DNA of 64,000 nt from Bacillota bacterium (GCA_023460235.1 JAEWRE010000030.1:1-64000); one strand, 5' to 3'. Positions 9,617 through 18,996 are shown, counted from the stretch's first letter. Numbers and translations: made by a program. The notes: generated by a model not told the origin, from the letters alone.

Positions 9617-9645
9617 ATCAGTAGATTAATTCTACTGATTTTTTC
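9617..9645 (+). terminator. intrinsic terminator of hpf
   Basis: ATCAGTAGA / TCTACTGAT stem followed by TTTTTTC. Confidence 0.85.
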
Positions 9646-9694
9646 TTTATTTTGATTAAGAAAAGTGGTATAATGTATTATTATAGGTGATAAA

Positions 9695-10750
9695 ATGACA
9701 AAGTTATATAATTTTAAAGATAAAATAGATGAAAATGAACTGCAAGAGATTGCTAAGTGTATAAGAAATAATGGTGTGGTTGTTTTTCCAACAGAAACAG
9801 TTTATGGAATTGGTGCAAATGCACTTTCTTTTGACGCTGTAAATAAAATATTTATCGCAAAAGGGAGACCAACAGATAATCCATTAATAGTACATATAGA
9901 TGATTTCAATATGTTAAATAAAGTGGCTATCATATCAAATGATATAGAAAAGAAACTTATTAATTCATTTTGGCCAGGTCCTATGACAATAATATTAAAT
10001 AAATCTGAGGAAATACCTTTAAATGTCACTTGTGGACTAGATACCGTTGGCGTAAGAATGCCAAGTAGTGAAATTGCAAGAAAGATTATAAAAGAAGCAG
10101 GGGTTCCAATTGCTGCTCCTAGTGCTAATATTTCAGGCAGACCAAGTGGAACTAATATTAATGATATTTTTAACGAATTAAATGAAAGAGTTGATTATAT
10201 TATTGATGGTGGAAGTTCAGAAATAGGTGTAGAATCAACTGTACTTAAGGTAGTAAATAATGAAGTTGTTATATTAAGACCAGGTAAAATTTCACCAGAA
10301 GATATAGAAAATTTAGGTATAAAAGTTAAACTTGATAGGCATATATTTACAGAGGCATCAAAAGATGAAAATGTTGAATCTCCGGGTATGAAGCATAGAC
10401 ACTATGCTCCCAAAACACAGACAGTTTTAGTATATAGTGAAAATGAAAATAAAATTATAGATAAAATGAAAGAAATTATAAAAGGTTATGATGATAACAA
10501 AAAGATTTGTGTAATTGGATTTGAAGAGAACAAGTATTTATTTAAAGATGAATCAAATGTTATATATTTATCTTATGGAAATAAAGATAATTTGCTTTCA
10601 GTTTCAAGTTCTATATTTTCTACACTTAGAAAAGTTGATGAGCTAGAAGTTGATACATGTTTAATCGAGGGAATAAAAAAAGAAGGACTTGGAATAGCTA
10701 TAATGAATAGACTAATAAGAGCGTGCGAATACAACATTATTGAGATATAA
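9695..10750 (+). CDS. tsaC (sua5/ywlC): L-threonylcarbamoyladenylate synthase (Sua5 type)
   Basis: 351 residues, GGTGATAA before ATG. The N-terminal YrdC domain (residues 1-~205) carries FPTETVYGIGANA, KGRPTDNPLIVHI, FWPGPMTIIL and APSANISGRPSGT. A linker with SPGMKHRHYAP leads to a C-terminal Sua5 domain. The enzyme makes threonylcarbamoyl-AMP from Thr, bicarbonate and ATP for t6A37 modification of ANN-decoding tRNAs; its partners (TsaD/B/E) are not in the window. The length matches long Sua5 rather than short TsaC. Confidence 0.95.
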   Translation: MTKLYNFKDKIDENELQEIAKCIRNNGVVVFPTETVYGIGANALSFDAVNKIFIAKGRPTDNPLIVHIDDFNMLNKVAIISNDIEKKLINSFWPGPMTIILNKSEEIPLNVTCGLDTVGVRMPSSEIARKIIKEAGVPIAAPSANISGRPSGTNINDIFNELNERVDYIIDGGSSEIGVESTVLKVVNNEVVILRPGKISPEDIENLGIKVKLDRHIFTEASKDENVESPGMKHRHYAPKTQTVLVYSENENKIIDKMKEIIKGYDDNKKICVIGFEENKYLFKDESNVIYLSYGNKDNLLSVSSSIFSTLRKVDELEVDTCLIEGIKKEGLGIAIMNRLIRACEYNIIEI

Positions 10751-10789
10751 TATGACTTTAATAAATAAGATTTTAATTTAAGTGAATAT

Positions 10790-10828
10790 AAAATAGTCCC
10801 CCTTTTACAATGCAAAAGAGGGATTTAT
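10790..10828. terminator. probable bidirectional terminator
   Basis: AGTCCCCCTTTT pairs with AAAAGAGGGATT with one mismatch, between convergent genes ending at 10750 and 10836. Confidence 0.55.
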
Positions 10829-10835
10829 TGCGTTA

Positions 10836-11183
10836 CTAGATCAATTCTAATACTTTTCTTCCAGTAACCGAGTTTTGTATTTCATATAATACTATAACTT
10901 CTTTATCTGAGTAAACAGAAAGAATTTGTTTCATCAAAATAGATGATTCACGTGATATTAAAGGGAGAATATAGAGCTTCCCATTTGTTACTTCTCTAAC
11001 GTTTACCTTTACTGTAATTTGCTCATCAAATTCCGTTATTTCAAAATGTTTGTTTATTTCACTTACTTTTGCTTTTTCATCATATGGAACCACACCTAAC
11101 AAACAATTCAAAATGTGTTTGAATGGAGTTTCATCTTCATTGAAAAATAAAAAGTCTGTAACTAACATTAATCTTCTATTCAT
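10836..11183 (-). CDS. small soluble protein, unknown
   Basis: 115 residues. The ATG is 6 bases after AGAAGGGAG. No signal peptide, membrane helix or cysteine motif. Strands alternate with short helices (KVNVREVTNGKLYILPL, SVYSDKEVIVLYEIQNS). Not recognised. It is divergent from adk across a 169-bp spacer. Confidence 0.68.
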   Translation of the reverse strand: MNRRLMLVTDFLFFNEDETPFKHILNCLLGVVPYDEKAKVSEINKHFEITEFDEQITVKVNVREVTNGKLYILPLISRESSILMKQILSVYSDKEVIVLYEIQNSVTGRKVLELI

Positions 11184-11352
11184 AATAGTCTCCCTTCTAA
11201 AATTACTTTAATAGGTAAATCCAATTTTTCTTTTATTATATCAGCATATTGTTGTTTAGTAAATAAAATATTTATAATTATATCGAAAAACTTTACTTTT
11301 AACACTTTTTGTGTGATAATATATATGTTAAAAGAATATAAGGAGTGGTGAA

Positions 11353-11970
11353 ATGATATATATATTAACAGGGGGACCTGCTACAGGCAAAGGTACAAGA
11401 TCAGATATTCTAGCGAATGCTTTAAATATACCACATATCTCAACAGGAGATATGTTAAGAGAAGAAAGTAGAAAAAATGAGGAGATGGCAAATGCTCTTT
11501 CAAAGGGAATTTTAGTTTCTGATGAAACTATAACAAGATTATTAGATGAAAGAATTTCAAATGATGATTGCAAAGATGGATTCATATTAGATGGTTATCC
11601 AAGAACATTAAAACAAGTTGAACTTTTAAATAATCTTTTAAATGAGAAAAATAGAAAAATAACAAAAGTAATTGAACTTACGGTTCCAGATGAACTTGCT
11701 TTTAGAAGAATACTTGAAAGAAAACAATGTGAGAAGTGTGGAAAAATGTATGGAATAGATTTCCCACCTAAAATTGAAGATGTATGCGATGTATGTGGCG
11801 GTAAATTAGTTATAAGAACTGATGATACAAAAGAAACTTTAAAAAGAAGAATAGATACATATAAAGCAAATTCAAAAGATATTCTTGAGTATTATAAAAA
11901 TACAGGTTTACTTATAACAGTTGACGCTTCTGCACATCCAGAAAATATTGTTAAAGAAGCAACTGAATAA
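11353..11970 (+). CDS. adk: adenylate kinase, zinc-LID type
   Basis: 205 residues; AGGAGTGGTGAA precedes the ATG. The P-loop is GGPATGKGT rather than the usual GAPGAGKGT. NMP-binding segment HISTGDMLREE, DGYPRT at the core, and a LID with four cysteines (C-x2-C ... C-x2-C: CEKCGKMY, CDVCGG) that should bind Zn2+ as in Gram-positive enzymes. It interconverts ATP+AMP and 2 ADP. Followed 19-27 bp later by map, the classic adk-map pair that normally leads into infA. Confidence 0.93.
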   Translation: MIYILTGGPATGKGTRSDILANALNIPHISTGDMLREESRKNEEMANALSKGILVSDETITRLLDERISNDDCKDGFILDGYPRTLKQVELLNNLLNEKNRKITKVIELTVPDELAFRRILERKQCEKCGKMYGIDFPPKIEDVCDVCGGKLVIRTDDTKETLKRRIDTYKANSKDILEYYKNTGLLITVDASAHPENIVKEATE

Positions 11971-11997
11971 AATATATAAATAGAAAGTGTGTATAAA

Positions 11998-12762
11998 ATG
12001 ATAAACATAAAAAGTGAAAAAGAAATAAAACTTATGGAAGATGCTGCTGAAGCATTAAAAGCAGCTCTTAGAGCAATTGAAGCTGAAATTAAACCTGGTG
12101 TTACTACTATGAGACTTAATGAAGTAGCAGAAGAAGCTATGAAAAAAGCTGGTGCAACACCAGCTTTTAAAGGAGTACCATGTCCATATCGAGGTGGTAA
12201 ACCATATAAATGGGCAATATGTACATCTGTGAATGATGAAATTATACACGGTATACCTACAGATAGAGTTTTAAAGGAAGGCGATATTGTATCTGTTGAT
12301 TTAGGGACATATAAAAATGGTTGGTGTTCAGACGCAGGTAGAACTTATGGAGTTGGTAAAATATCTGAAACTGCTAAAAAACTAATAAATGTTGCTGAAA
12401 GAGCATTCTTTGAAGGTGTTAATGAAGCTGTTGCTGGAAATAGAGTTGGAGATATTTCAAATGCTATTCAAACATATGTAGAAAAAAATGGATTCTCTCT
12501 TCTAACAGAATATCAAGGGCATGGAATTGGTCAAGAAATGCATGAAGATCCTGGTGTTCCAAATATAGGAAGAAAAGGAAAAGGAGCAAGACTGGAAAAT
12601 GGTATGGCACTTGCAATAGAACCTATGATATGTGAAGGTAGTGCAGATGTATATGTAAAAAATGATATGTGGACAGTTGCAACAGATGATGGAAAATTAA
12701 CATCATATTATGAAAATACAATTGTTATAACTAAAGATGGTCCAAAAATACTTACGATATAA
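11998..12762 (+). CDS. map: methionine aminopeptidase type I
   Basis: 254 residues from ATG 11998; an upstream in-frame GTG at 11989 is possible, and the ribosome site (AGAAAGTG) is modest. The metal ligands of the pita-bread fold are in place: VDLGTYKNGWCSDAGRT (two Asp), GHGIGQEMHEDP (His) and AIEPMI (Glu), plus a late Glu in YYENTIVIT. It removes the initiator Met from nascent chains. In many Firmicutes infA follows; here a sortase-adhesin cassette intervenes. Confidence 0.95.
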   Translation: MINIKSEKEIKLMEDAAEALKAALRAIEAEIKPGVTTMRLNEVAEEAMKKAGATPAFKGVPCPYRGGKPYKWAICTSVNDEIIHGIPTDRVLKEGDIVSVDLGTYKNGWCSDAGRTYGVGKISETAKKLINVAERAFFEGVNEAVAGNRVGDISNAIQTYVEKNGFSLLTEYQGHGIGQEMHEDPGVPNIGRKGKGARLENGMALAIEPMICEGSADVYVKNDMWTVATDDGKLTSYYENTIVITKDGPKILTI

Positions 12763-12779
12763 CATATAAACTTAAAAAA

Positions 12780-12809
12780 TATCATACATTTTAGTATGAT
12801 AATTTTTTT
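12780..12809 (+). terminator. intrinsic terminator of map
   Basis: TATCATAC / GTATGATA stem with a six-base loop and a T tract. It separates adk-map from the inserted sortase cassette. Confidence 0.85.
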
Positions 12810-12867
12810 ATACCATTGTGTTGAATTATGTAAACAAGTATGGTATAATATTTTTGAGGTATAAAAA

Positions 12868-13527
12868 ATGGAAATAAAAGTAAAAGATATAGTAATTTTA
12901 ATCTCTTTTATAGTAATAGTTTCATTTGTTGCTATTACAGTAAAAGATAATATAACAAGAAAGCAAGTTATTGCCTCTACAAGTATGAATAGTAGCTATA
13001 ATCCTGAAGTGGATACAGCTGTTAAAGTAAATAGTAATGTTGATAATGTGGTAAATAGTAATGAACAAACTTCAAATACAAATAACACACAAGTGTCTCA
13101 AAAACAGACCGAAGATGTGATAGTTATAAAAAATGGATGTATAGGAGTAATTGATATACCAAGTATTGGAATAAGAGCACAAATAAAAAGTGGAACAGAT
13201 GATGAAACGCTTAAGAATTATGTTGGTAAATTTGTTGATAGTCCAAATTTTGGAGAAACTGGAAACACTGGGCTTGCAGCACATAACAACGTTTATACCG
13301 AAATATTTAGAGATTTAAATAAAGTTAAAGTAGGAAATAATGTTAGGATAATAACTAAGCAATATGAGTATATCTATAGAGTTACTTATAAAACTGTTGT
13401 TGATCCAACAGATTTAAGTGTACTTGAAAGTACAGATAAGAAGGAACTTACATTAATAACATGTACAGCTACTGCTAAATCAAGAGTAGTAGTAAAATGT
13501 GAGTTGATATTACAAAATACTTTATAA
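12868..13527 (+). CDS. srtD: class D-like sortase
   Basis: 219 residues. An N-terminal membrane anchor (IVILISFIVIVSFVAITV) and a Ser/Asn/Thr-rich linker precede a sortase fold from ~85. The catalytic triad is visible: His139 (LAAHNN), Cys199 (TLITCTA), Arg206 (KSRVVV). A sortase cuts LPXTG-type signals and transfers the protein to peptidoglycan on the outer membrane face. The LPTTG protein encoded next door is the obvious substrate. Class D is inferred from size and TLITCT; no search was run. Confidence 0.9.
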   Translation: MEIKVKDIVILISFIVIVSFVAITVKDNITRKQVIASTSMNSSYNPEVDTAVKVNSNVDNVVNSNEQTSNTNNTQVSQKQTEDVIVIKNGCIGVIDIPSIGIRAQIKSGTDDETLKNYVGKFVDSPNFGETGNTGLAAHNNVYTEIFRDLNKVKVGNNVRIITKQYEYIYRVTYKTVVDPTDLSVLESTDKKELTLITCTATAKSRVVVKCELILQNTL

Positions 13528-13584
13528 GCTCTACAAATTTCGACAGCATTTGTAACTTAAATGTAATATTATTGTAATAATATG

Positions 13585-13613
13585 TTGACACAAATTTTCT
13601 ACTATGCTATAAT
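13585..13613 (+). promoter_or_regulatory. consensus sigma-A promoter of the adhesin gene
   Basis: TTGACA (13585-13590), 17-base spacer, TATAAT (13608-13613). It lies between sortase and adhesin, so the adhesin can be transcribed strongly by itself. Confidence 0.85.
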
Positions 13614-13651
13614 ATAAGCACTATTTTAGTATGTAATAAGGAGGTACTATC

Positions 13652-16627
13652 GTGATAAAAGTATCAAAAAAAATATATATGAAAGTATTAGCAATTTTTA
13701 TGCTAATAACTGTTGGTATAGCCCAAGTTGGAGATATATTAACACAGAGTCTTTATGCGTCTGAAAAGACAATGACTTTCTCATATACTGGAGGAACTGA
13801 AAAAGTATTCTATAACAAAGCATATAACTATAATACATCATATAGAAGAGCAAAACTAGATGATTATACTGCTTATTGTTTAGATTATGGTCGTCAATTG
13901 CCAGAAGGTACAATGAAATATAAAAGAGAATTAAGTGCTAAGGCTACGTCTGTCTTAATGGCTGGGTATCCTAATAGAACAGCAAGTGAAATAGGAGTTT
14001 CAACTGCTAAAGAAGCATACCTTGCTACACAGCTTGCATTATGGAATACAGTTACAAGTACAGGTGATTCAAAAACAGGACTTGATCTAGATTATTCAAA
14101 TCTAGTTGCTGTAAGTGGAGAAGAGAGCCTATTTAATACAGTTAAAACATTTGCAAAAAAAATTCAGGCACATGCAGAAGCAAATCCATATAATCCATCT
14201 TTCTCATTAAAATTTAGTGGAAGTAAAGCAAAAACAACTAATAGTGATGGAAACATAGTTGTGGGACCATATACATTGAGTATGTCAAGTGGCTATGAAG
14301 GAAAGTCAGCGAAAGTTTCACTTTCTAATGCACCAAGTTCTGCAAAAACCACTGACAAAAATGGTAATGCAAAAACTACATTTACAGAAGGTGAAGGCAT
14401 ATATGTAACAATGAATGGTGCTGAAAAGGCTTCTACTCTTAAGCTAAGTGCAACAGTAAGTGGTTATGATTACATAGGAGCTGTATATGGAAATTCAAAT
14501 TCTAGTGAACAAGACTATGTTACAGCTGTAAAAAAAGCGACATCTGATGATGCAAGTATAAGCGTTTCATGGGAGAGCGCATCTGGAAGTTTAAAAATTT
14601 TAAAAGTAGATAATGCTGGTAATAAAGTTACAGGAGCAAAATTTGAAGTAAGAAATTCAAACAATACTGTAATAGCAAATATAACTACTGATACAAATGG
14701 GAGTGCTACAGTTGAAAATCTGAATGTTGGAACATATAAACTAGTTGAAACATATGCGCCAAGTGGCTATATTTTAAACAGCAGTCCTATAACTGTTGAA
14801 GTAACTGGTGGAACTACTACTACCAAAACAGTTGTAAATCAAAAAGAACAAGAAAAAACTGGTAATATACAAATTATTAAAGTCGATCAATACGGTAATA
14901 GAGTTACAGGAGCAAAATTCGAGTTAAGAACTTCAAGTAATTTCACAATGGCAACGGGTACAACAGACACGAATGGAATTATTGGGTTTGAAAATCTAGC
15001 AGTTGGAAATTATACTTTAGTTGAAACTTATACACCATCAAACTACATTCTTGATCAGACACCAATTTATGTAACAGTTACAAGTGGTAGCACTGCTACT
15101 AAAACTGTAACAAATTATATAAAAACAGTAACTCAGGCTCCTCCTACAGTTATATATGGGAACTTTAAAATAACAAAAGTAGATGATTCAGGCAATCCTA
15201 TTTCAAATGTTAAATTTGACCTATATAATTCTAGTAGAGTTAAAATTGCTACAATGATTACTGATACAAATGGAGTATCAATCGTTAGTAATTTAACTAC
15301 AGGAACTTACTACTACAAAGAAGTTGAAGTTCCAAACGGAGTAATAATTGATAATAATGAGTATTCATTTAATATATCAAGTTCTGGAACAATTGAAAGA
15401 ACAATTGTAAATAAACTTCAAAAAGGAACTCTAAAAATAGTAAAAGTTGATGAAAGTGGTAACTATTTATCACAAGTAAAATTCAACATTTTAGATTCAA
15501 ATAAAAATAAAATAGCTACAATTACAACTGGTACTGATGGAGTTGCATCTATCTCAGATCTTGCTAATGGTACATATTATTATCAAGAAATAAGTGCACC
15601 TGAAAGCGTTATATTGGATACAAATCAATATCCTTTTACAATCGATAATACAAATAAATATATAGAAAAAAGAGTTGTAAATAATCTAATAAAAGGAAAT
15701 TTAAAAATTATAAAAGTAGATGATCTTGGAAATAAAGTATCTGGTGTTAAATTTGAAATACTTGATCTCAGCATGAATGTTTTAGATACAATAGTTACTG
15801 GTCAAGATGGAGTTGCAACATCTAAATCATTAGCTAAGGGTAAATATTATTATAGAGAAGTTGAAGCTCCAAGTAATCTTATATTTGATAAACAAGTATA
15901 TGCATTTACAATTTCTAAAACTGGAGAAGTTATAACAAAAGAAATTGTTAATGAGACTCAAAAGGGAAGTTTACAAATAATAAAGATGGATGACTATAAA
16001 AATCCAGTTCAAGGAGCAAAATTTAATATTTTAGATTCAAGTAAAAAAGTTATTCAAACTATAACAACAGATAAAAATGGTATAGCAAATACAAGTAATT
16101 TACCTGTTGGTAGTAAGTATTATTATAAGGAAGTATCAGTACCTAATAATGTCATTATAGATTCAAATGAGTATGAATTTGTTGTACAAAATGGTATTAT
16201 TCAAAAAAATGTTACTAATGTACTTAAAAAATCAAAATTACAAATAATTAAACTTGATAAAAATACAAAATCACCTATTGCAAATGTAAAATTTGAAATA
16301 CTAAATGAAAGCAAACAAGTTGTAGATACTATAACAACAGATTCTCAAGGTAATGCTTATTCTAAGGACCTTGTTATTGGTAAGTATTATTATAAAGAAG
16401 TATCAGTACCTGACACTTATAAAATAGATAGTAAGGAATATGATTTTAATATAAAAGATAATAATCAAGATGTACAAAAAGTGGTGTATAATTCTCCAAA
16501 AGGAGCTTTACCTACTACTGGATCAGCATTTGGAGCAAACATAGGAATAGTATTAGTAGTAACTGGTATTGGTATAATTGGATATGTATTTATTGCATCT
16601 TCAAAATATAAGAAAAAAGTATTATAG
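13652..16627 (+). CDS. thioester-domain, SpaA-repeat LPXTG adhesin
   Basis: 991 residues; GTG start 6 bases after AAGGAGGT. Signal peptide ~1-35. Residues ~40-310 look like a Cys-Gln thioester domain: Cys76 in AYCLDYG and Gln127 in ATQLALW. Seven SpaA/Cna-B-like repeats of ~90 residues follow from about residue 310. Each has an early Lys (LKI.KVD), a Glu in YYKE/LVET and a final Asn (VVN), the triad for an intramolecular isopeptide bond. The end is LPTTG, a hydrophobic helix and KYKKKVL, a sortase signal. I infer a wall-anchored stalk that binds host or neighbour surfaces covalently. Own consensus promoter; terminator follows. Confidence 0.9.
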   Translation: MIKVSKKIYMKVLAIFMLITVGIAQVGDILTQSLYASEKTMTFSYTGGTEKVFYNKAYNYNTSYRRAKLDDYTAYCLDYGRQLPEGTMKYKRELSAKATSVLMAGYPNRTASEIGVSTAKEAYLATQLALWNTVTSTGDSKTGLDLDYSNLVAVSGEESLFNTVKTFAKKIQAHAEANPYNPSFSLKFSGSKAKTTNSDGNIVVGPYTLSMSSGYEGKSAKVSLSNAPSSAKTTDKNGNAKTTFTEGEGIYVTMNGAEKASTLKLSATVSGYDYIGAVYGNSNSSEQDYVTAVKKATSDDASISVSWESASGSLKILKVDNAGNKVTGAKFEVRNSNNTVIANITTDTNGSATVENLNVGTYKLVETYAPSGYILNSSPITVEVTGGTTTTKTVVNQKEQEKTGNIQIIKVDQYGNRVTGAKFELRTSSNFTMATGTTDTNGIIGFENLAVGNYTLVETYTPSNYILDQTPIYVTVTSGSTATKTVTNYIKTVTQAPPTVIYGNFKITKVDDSGNPISNVKFDLYNSSRVKIATMITDTNGVSIVSNLTTGTYYYKEVEVPNGVIIDNNEYSFNISSSGTIERTIVNKLQKGTLKIVKVDESGNYLSQVKFNILDSNKNKIATITTGTDGVASISDLANGTYYYQEISAPESVILDTNQYPFTIDNTNKYIEKRVVNNLIKGNLKIIKVDDLGNKVSGVKFEILDLSMNVLDTIVTGQDGVATSKSLAKGKYYYREVEAPSNLIFDKQVYAFTISKTGEVITKEIVNETQKGSLQIIKMDDYKNPVQGAKFNILDSSKKVIQTITTDKNGIANTSNLPVGSKYYYKEVSVPNNVIIDSNEYEFVVQNGIIQKNVTNVLKKSKLQIIKLDKNTKSPIANVKFEILNESKQVVDTITTDSQGNAYSKDLVIGKYYYKEVSVPDTYKIDSKEYDFNIKDNNQDVQKVVYNSPKGALPTTGSAFGANIGIVLVVTGIGIIGYVFIASSKYKKKVL

Positions 16628-16663
16628 ATAAAATATTTTTATTAAATAACTATAATATTAGGA

Positions 16664-16697
16664 AAAAATGAACAGAAATTTTCTGTTCATTTTTGTT
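16664..16697 (+). terminator. intrinsic terminator of the adhesin gene
   Basis: AAATGAACAGAAA pairs with TTTCTGTTCATTT and runs into T5. Confidence 0.85.
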
Positions 16698-16765
16698 TGT
16701 TAAAATATATAAATATAAGAAATAGAGTGAATAATTAATTTTTTTAACAAATTTCAAAATATTTT

Positions 16766-16794
16766 TTGACCTTTTTCGACAAAAATGCTATAAT
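16766..16794 (+). promoter_or_regulatory. sigma-A promoter of the HD-GYP gene
   Basis: TTGACC, 17-base spacer, TATAAT, followed by a leader of about 65 bases. Confidence 0.75.
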
Positions 16795-16866
16795 GGAAAA
16801 AATCATTTTTTATAAGGTGTAACTAATGTTTGGACTTTAACATAATAATAGAGACAAGGAGAACAT

Positions 16867-17937
16867 ATGAAAAATGTGGAGATAGGGAACGTTAAGCCAG
16901 GAATGATAATGGGAGAATCACTTTATTCTTTTCCTGATGGACGGTGTTTGGTGGCAGAAAATGTTATTTTATCACAAGAAATAATTAACAGACTTACAAA
17001 ATTAAATCATAAATATATTATAATCAAAGATGAAAATGAAGTAGATACGGATGAAGATATAATATCGAAAGAATTAAAAAGGCAAATGATTAGATCTATT
17101 ATTAGTGTATTTGGTGTTTTTTCAAAAGGTGAGATAAGAAAACAAGATGAAAAGAAAGCTAGCAAAGAAATTGAAAGATTTAAGTCACTTGTACAAGATG
17201 TGGTTGATGAAATAATTGCAAACAAAGACTGCGTCACACAAGTAATTAATATAAGAAACTATGATGATACTACATTTAATCATAGTTTAGAGGTGGCTAA
17301 ACTATCAATTATAATTGGAATTAACATGAATTTTGAAAGAATTGAACTAAGACATTTGGCTGAGGCCGCTATACTGCATGATGTTGGTAAAATCGCTATA
17401 CCAATAGAAATAATTAATAAACCAGGCAAGTTAACTAAAGAAGAATTTGATATAGTAAAGACTCATCCAAGATTAGGACGTGAAATCTTAGAATCAACTG
17501 GAAAGTTTGAACTTCCTGTACTAATGGGCGTACAACAACATCATGAAAGATTTGATGGCAAAGGTTATCCAATGGGAATTGATGGTACAAAAATCAGTAA
17601 AATAGCCAAAGTAATTTCATCAGCTGATGATTATTCAGCCATGACTTCAAAAAGATCATATAAGGAAGCTTTCAAAAAAGGAGAAGTATTTGAATATCTA
17701 TATATTATGGATGGCAAACATGATCCTGAAGTTTTATCAGTATTTTTTAGTAAAATTCCTGTATATGAGATAGATGAAGAGATTACTATATCTACAGGAG
17801 AAAAGGCAGTAGTTATCCAAAATAATGTCAGTAATTTATTAAGGCCAATAATACAAATTATTAAAGATGAAAAATCAAGTGGGAAAATTATTGATTTACT
17901 TGATAGACAATTTTACAATATTACTATTGAAAGTTAA
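16867..17937 (+). CDS. HD-GYP domain phosphodiesterase
   Basis: 356 residues, AAGGAG before ATG. The N-terminal ~120 residues have a DUF3391-like lead (VKPGMIMGESLY..DGRCLVAENV). The HD-GYP domain (~130-300) has FNHSLEVAKL, HDVGKIAIP, THPRLGREI, HHERFDGKGYP and SADDYSAM, so the metal-binding residues and GYP signature are intact. The family hydrolyses c-di-GMP (or cGAMP). Its position just after a surface adhesin suggests a role in attachment or dispersal; this is inference. Own promoter and terminator make it a separate unit. Confidence 0.9.
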   Translation: MKNVEIGNVKPGMIMGESLYSFPDGRCLVAENVILSQEIINRLTKLNHKYIIIKDENEVDTDEDIISKELKRQMIRSIISVFGVFSKGEIRKQDEKKASKEIERFKSLVQDVVDEIIANKDCVTQVINIRNYDDTTFNHSLEVAKLSIIIGINMNFERIELRHLAEAAILHDVGKIAIPIEIINKPGKLTKEEFDIVKTHPRLGREILESTGKFELPVLMGVQQHHERFDGKGYPMGIDGTKISKIAKVISSADDYSAMTSKRSYKEAFKKGEVFEYLYIMDGKHDPEVLSVFFSKIPVYEIDEEITISTGEKAVVIQNNVSNLLRPIIQIIKDEKSSGKIIDLLDRQFYNITIES

Positions 17938-17940
17938 TAA

Positions 17941-17972
17941 AAGAAGGTGAGCGATTTTTGCTCATCTTTTTT
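17941..17972 (+). terminator. intrinsic terminator of the HD-GYP gene
   Basis: AAGAAGGTGAGC / GCTCATCTTTTTT hairpin with T run. Confidence 0.85.
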
Positions 17973-18024
17973 ATTTATTAAATATAAAAAGTCATGAATT
18001 TACACATAAAATAGCTATAAAATG

Positions 18025-18053
18025 TTGACATATAACTAAAAATAGTTTATAAT
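18025..18053 (+). promoter_or_regulatory. consensus promoter of the infA-rplQ operon
   Basis: TTGACA, 17-base spacer, TATAAT. The leader contains a short GCTTATT/AATAAGC hairpin at 18070-18088. It gives the infA cluster its own transcription, independent of adk-map. Confidence 0.85.
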
Positions 18054-18120
18054 ATATATGTTAATTGTTGCTTATTCAATAAATAAGCGATTTTATGTTA
18101 TGTAATAGGGAGGAAAAGTA

Positions 18121-18339
18121 ATGGCAAAAGATGATGTTATAGAAGTTGAAGGTATAGTAATTGATGCACTACCTAATGCTAATTTTAAAGTTAAACTTGA
18201 AAATGGTCATGAAGTACTTGCTCATATATCTGGAAAACTTAGAATGCATTATATCAAAATTCTACCAGGTGATAAAGTTAAACTTGAATTATCTACGTAT
18301 GATTTAAGTAAAGGAAGAATTACTTGGAGAGCAAAATAA
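18121..18339 (+). CDS. infA: translation initiation factor IF-1
   Basis: 72 residues, the usual length; GGGAGG before ATG. S1/OB-fold sequence with IEVEGIVIDALPNANFKV, LAHISGK and LPGDKVKLELS. It binds the 30S A site during initiation. First gene of the infA-rpmJ-rpsM-rpsK-rpsD-rpoA-rplQ cluster. Confidence 0.98.
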   Translation: MAKDDVIEVEGIVIDALPNANFKVKLENGHEVLAHISGKLRMHYIKILPGDKVKLELSTYDLSKGRITWRAK

Positions 18340-18492
18340 TTTCCTATTATTTATAAATTAAGCCAATAGACTTTAAATTAGAGCGGCTGTAGGAAGAATA
18401 CAATCTTTCTATTTTTAATTTATTGTTTATTATATATTATTTACTTACTTTTGTTAAAATTTATTAACAAAAAATTTTAAGGAGGATTTAAA

Positions 18493-18606
18493 ATGAAAGT
18501 AAGACCATCTGTAAAGAAAATTTGCGATAAGTGTAAGGTTATTAGAAGAAATAACGTAGTTCGCGTTATTTGTGAAAATCCAAAGCACAAACAAAGACAA
18601 GGTTAA
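18493..18606 (+). CDS. rpmJ: ribosomal protein L36
   Basis: 37 residues, AGGAGG 7 bases upstream. MKVRPSVKKICDKCKVIRR then VICENPKHKQRQG. The zinc ligands C-x2-C, C and H are all present, so this is the zinc-binding (C+) form. It lies 18 bp before rpsM. The 153-bp gap from infA holds no gene. Confidence 0.97.
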   Translation: MKVRPSVKKICDKCKVIRRNNVVRVICENPKHKQRQG

Positions 18607-18624
18607 TTGGGGGTGTAGAATTAA

Positions 18625-18996
18625 ATGGCACGTATATCAGGAATAGATTTACCAAAAAATAAGGTAGCAGAAATTGGACTAACATCTATATATGGAATTG
18701 GTCGTTCTGCATCAAGAAAGATACTTGCAGAAGCAGGAATTGAAACTACAAAAAGAGTTAAAGATTTCACTGAAGAAGAAGAAGCTAAAATAAGAGCTAT
18801 AATTGAAAGAGATTATACTGTAGAAGGAGACCTTCGTAAAGAAGTTTCTCTAAATATTAAAAGATTAATGGAAATCAATTGCTATAGAGGACAAAGACAT
18901 AAGAAAAGATTACCAGTTCGTGGGCAAAGAACTAAAACTAATGCTAGAACAAGAAAAGGTCCTGCAAAAGCAATAGCAGGAAAGAAAGGAGTATAA
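18625..18996 (+). CDS. rpsM: ribosomal protein S13
   Basis: 123 residues. It starts ARISGIDLPKNK; helix-two-turn-helix IYGIGRSASRKIL; the basic end YRGQRHKKRLPVRGQRTKTNARTR contacts 16S and P-site tRNA. Only 4 bp separate it from rpsK, showing translational coupling. Confidence 0.98.
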   Translation: MARISGIDLPKNKVAEIGLTSIYGIGRSASRKILAEAGIETTKRVKDFTEEEEAKIRAIIERDYTVEGDLRKEVSLNIKRLMEINCYRGQRHKKRLPVRGQRTKTNARTRKGPAKAIAGKKGV

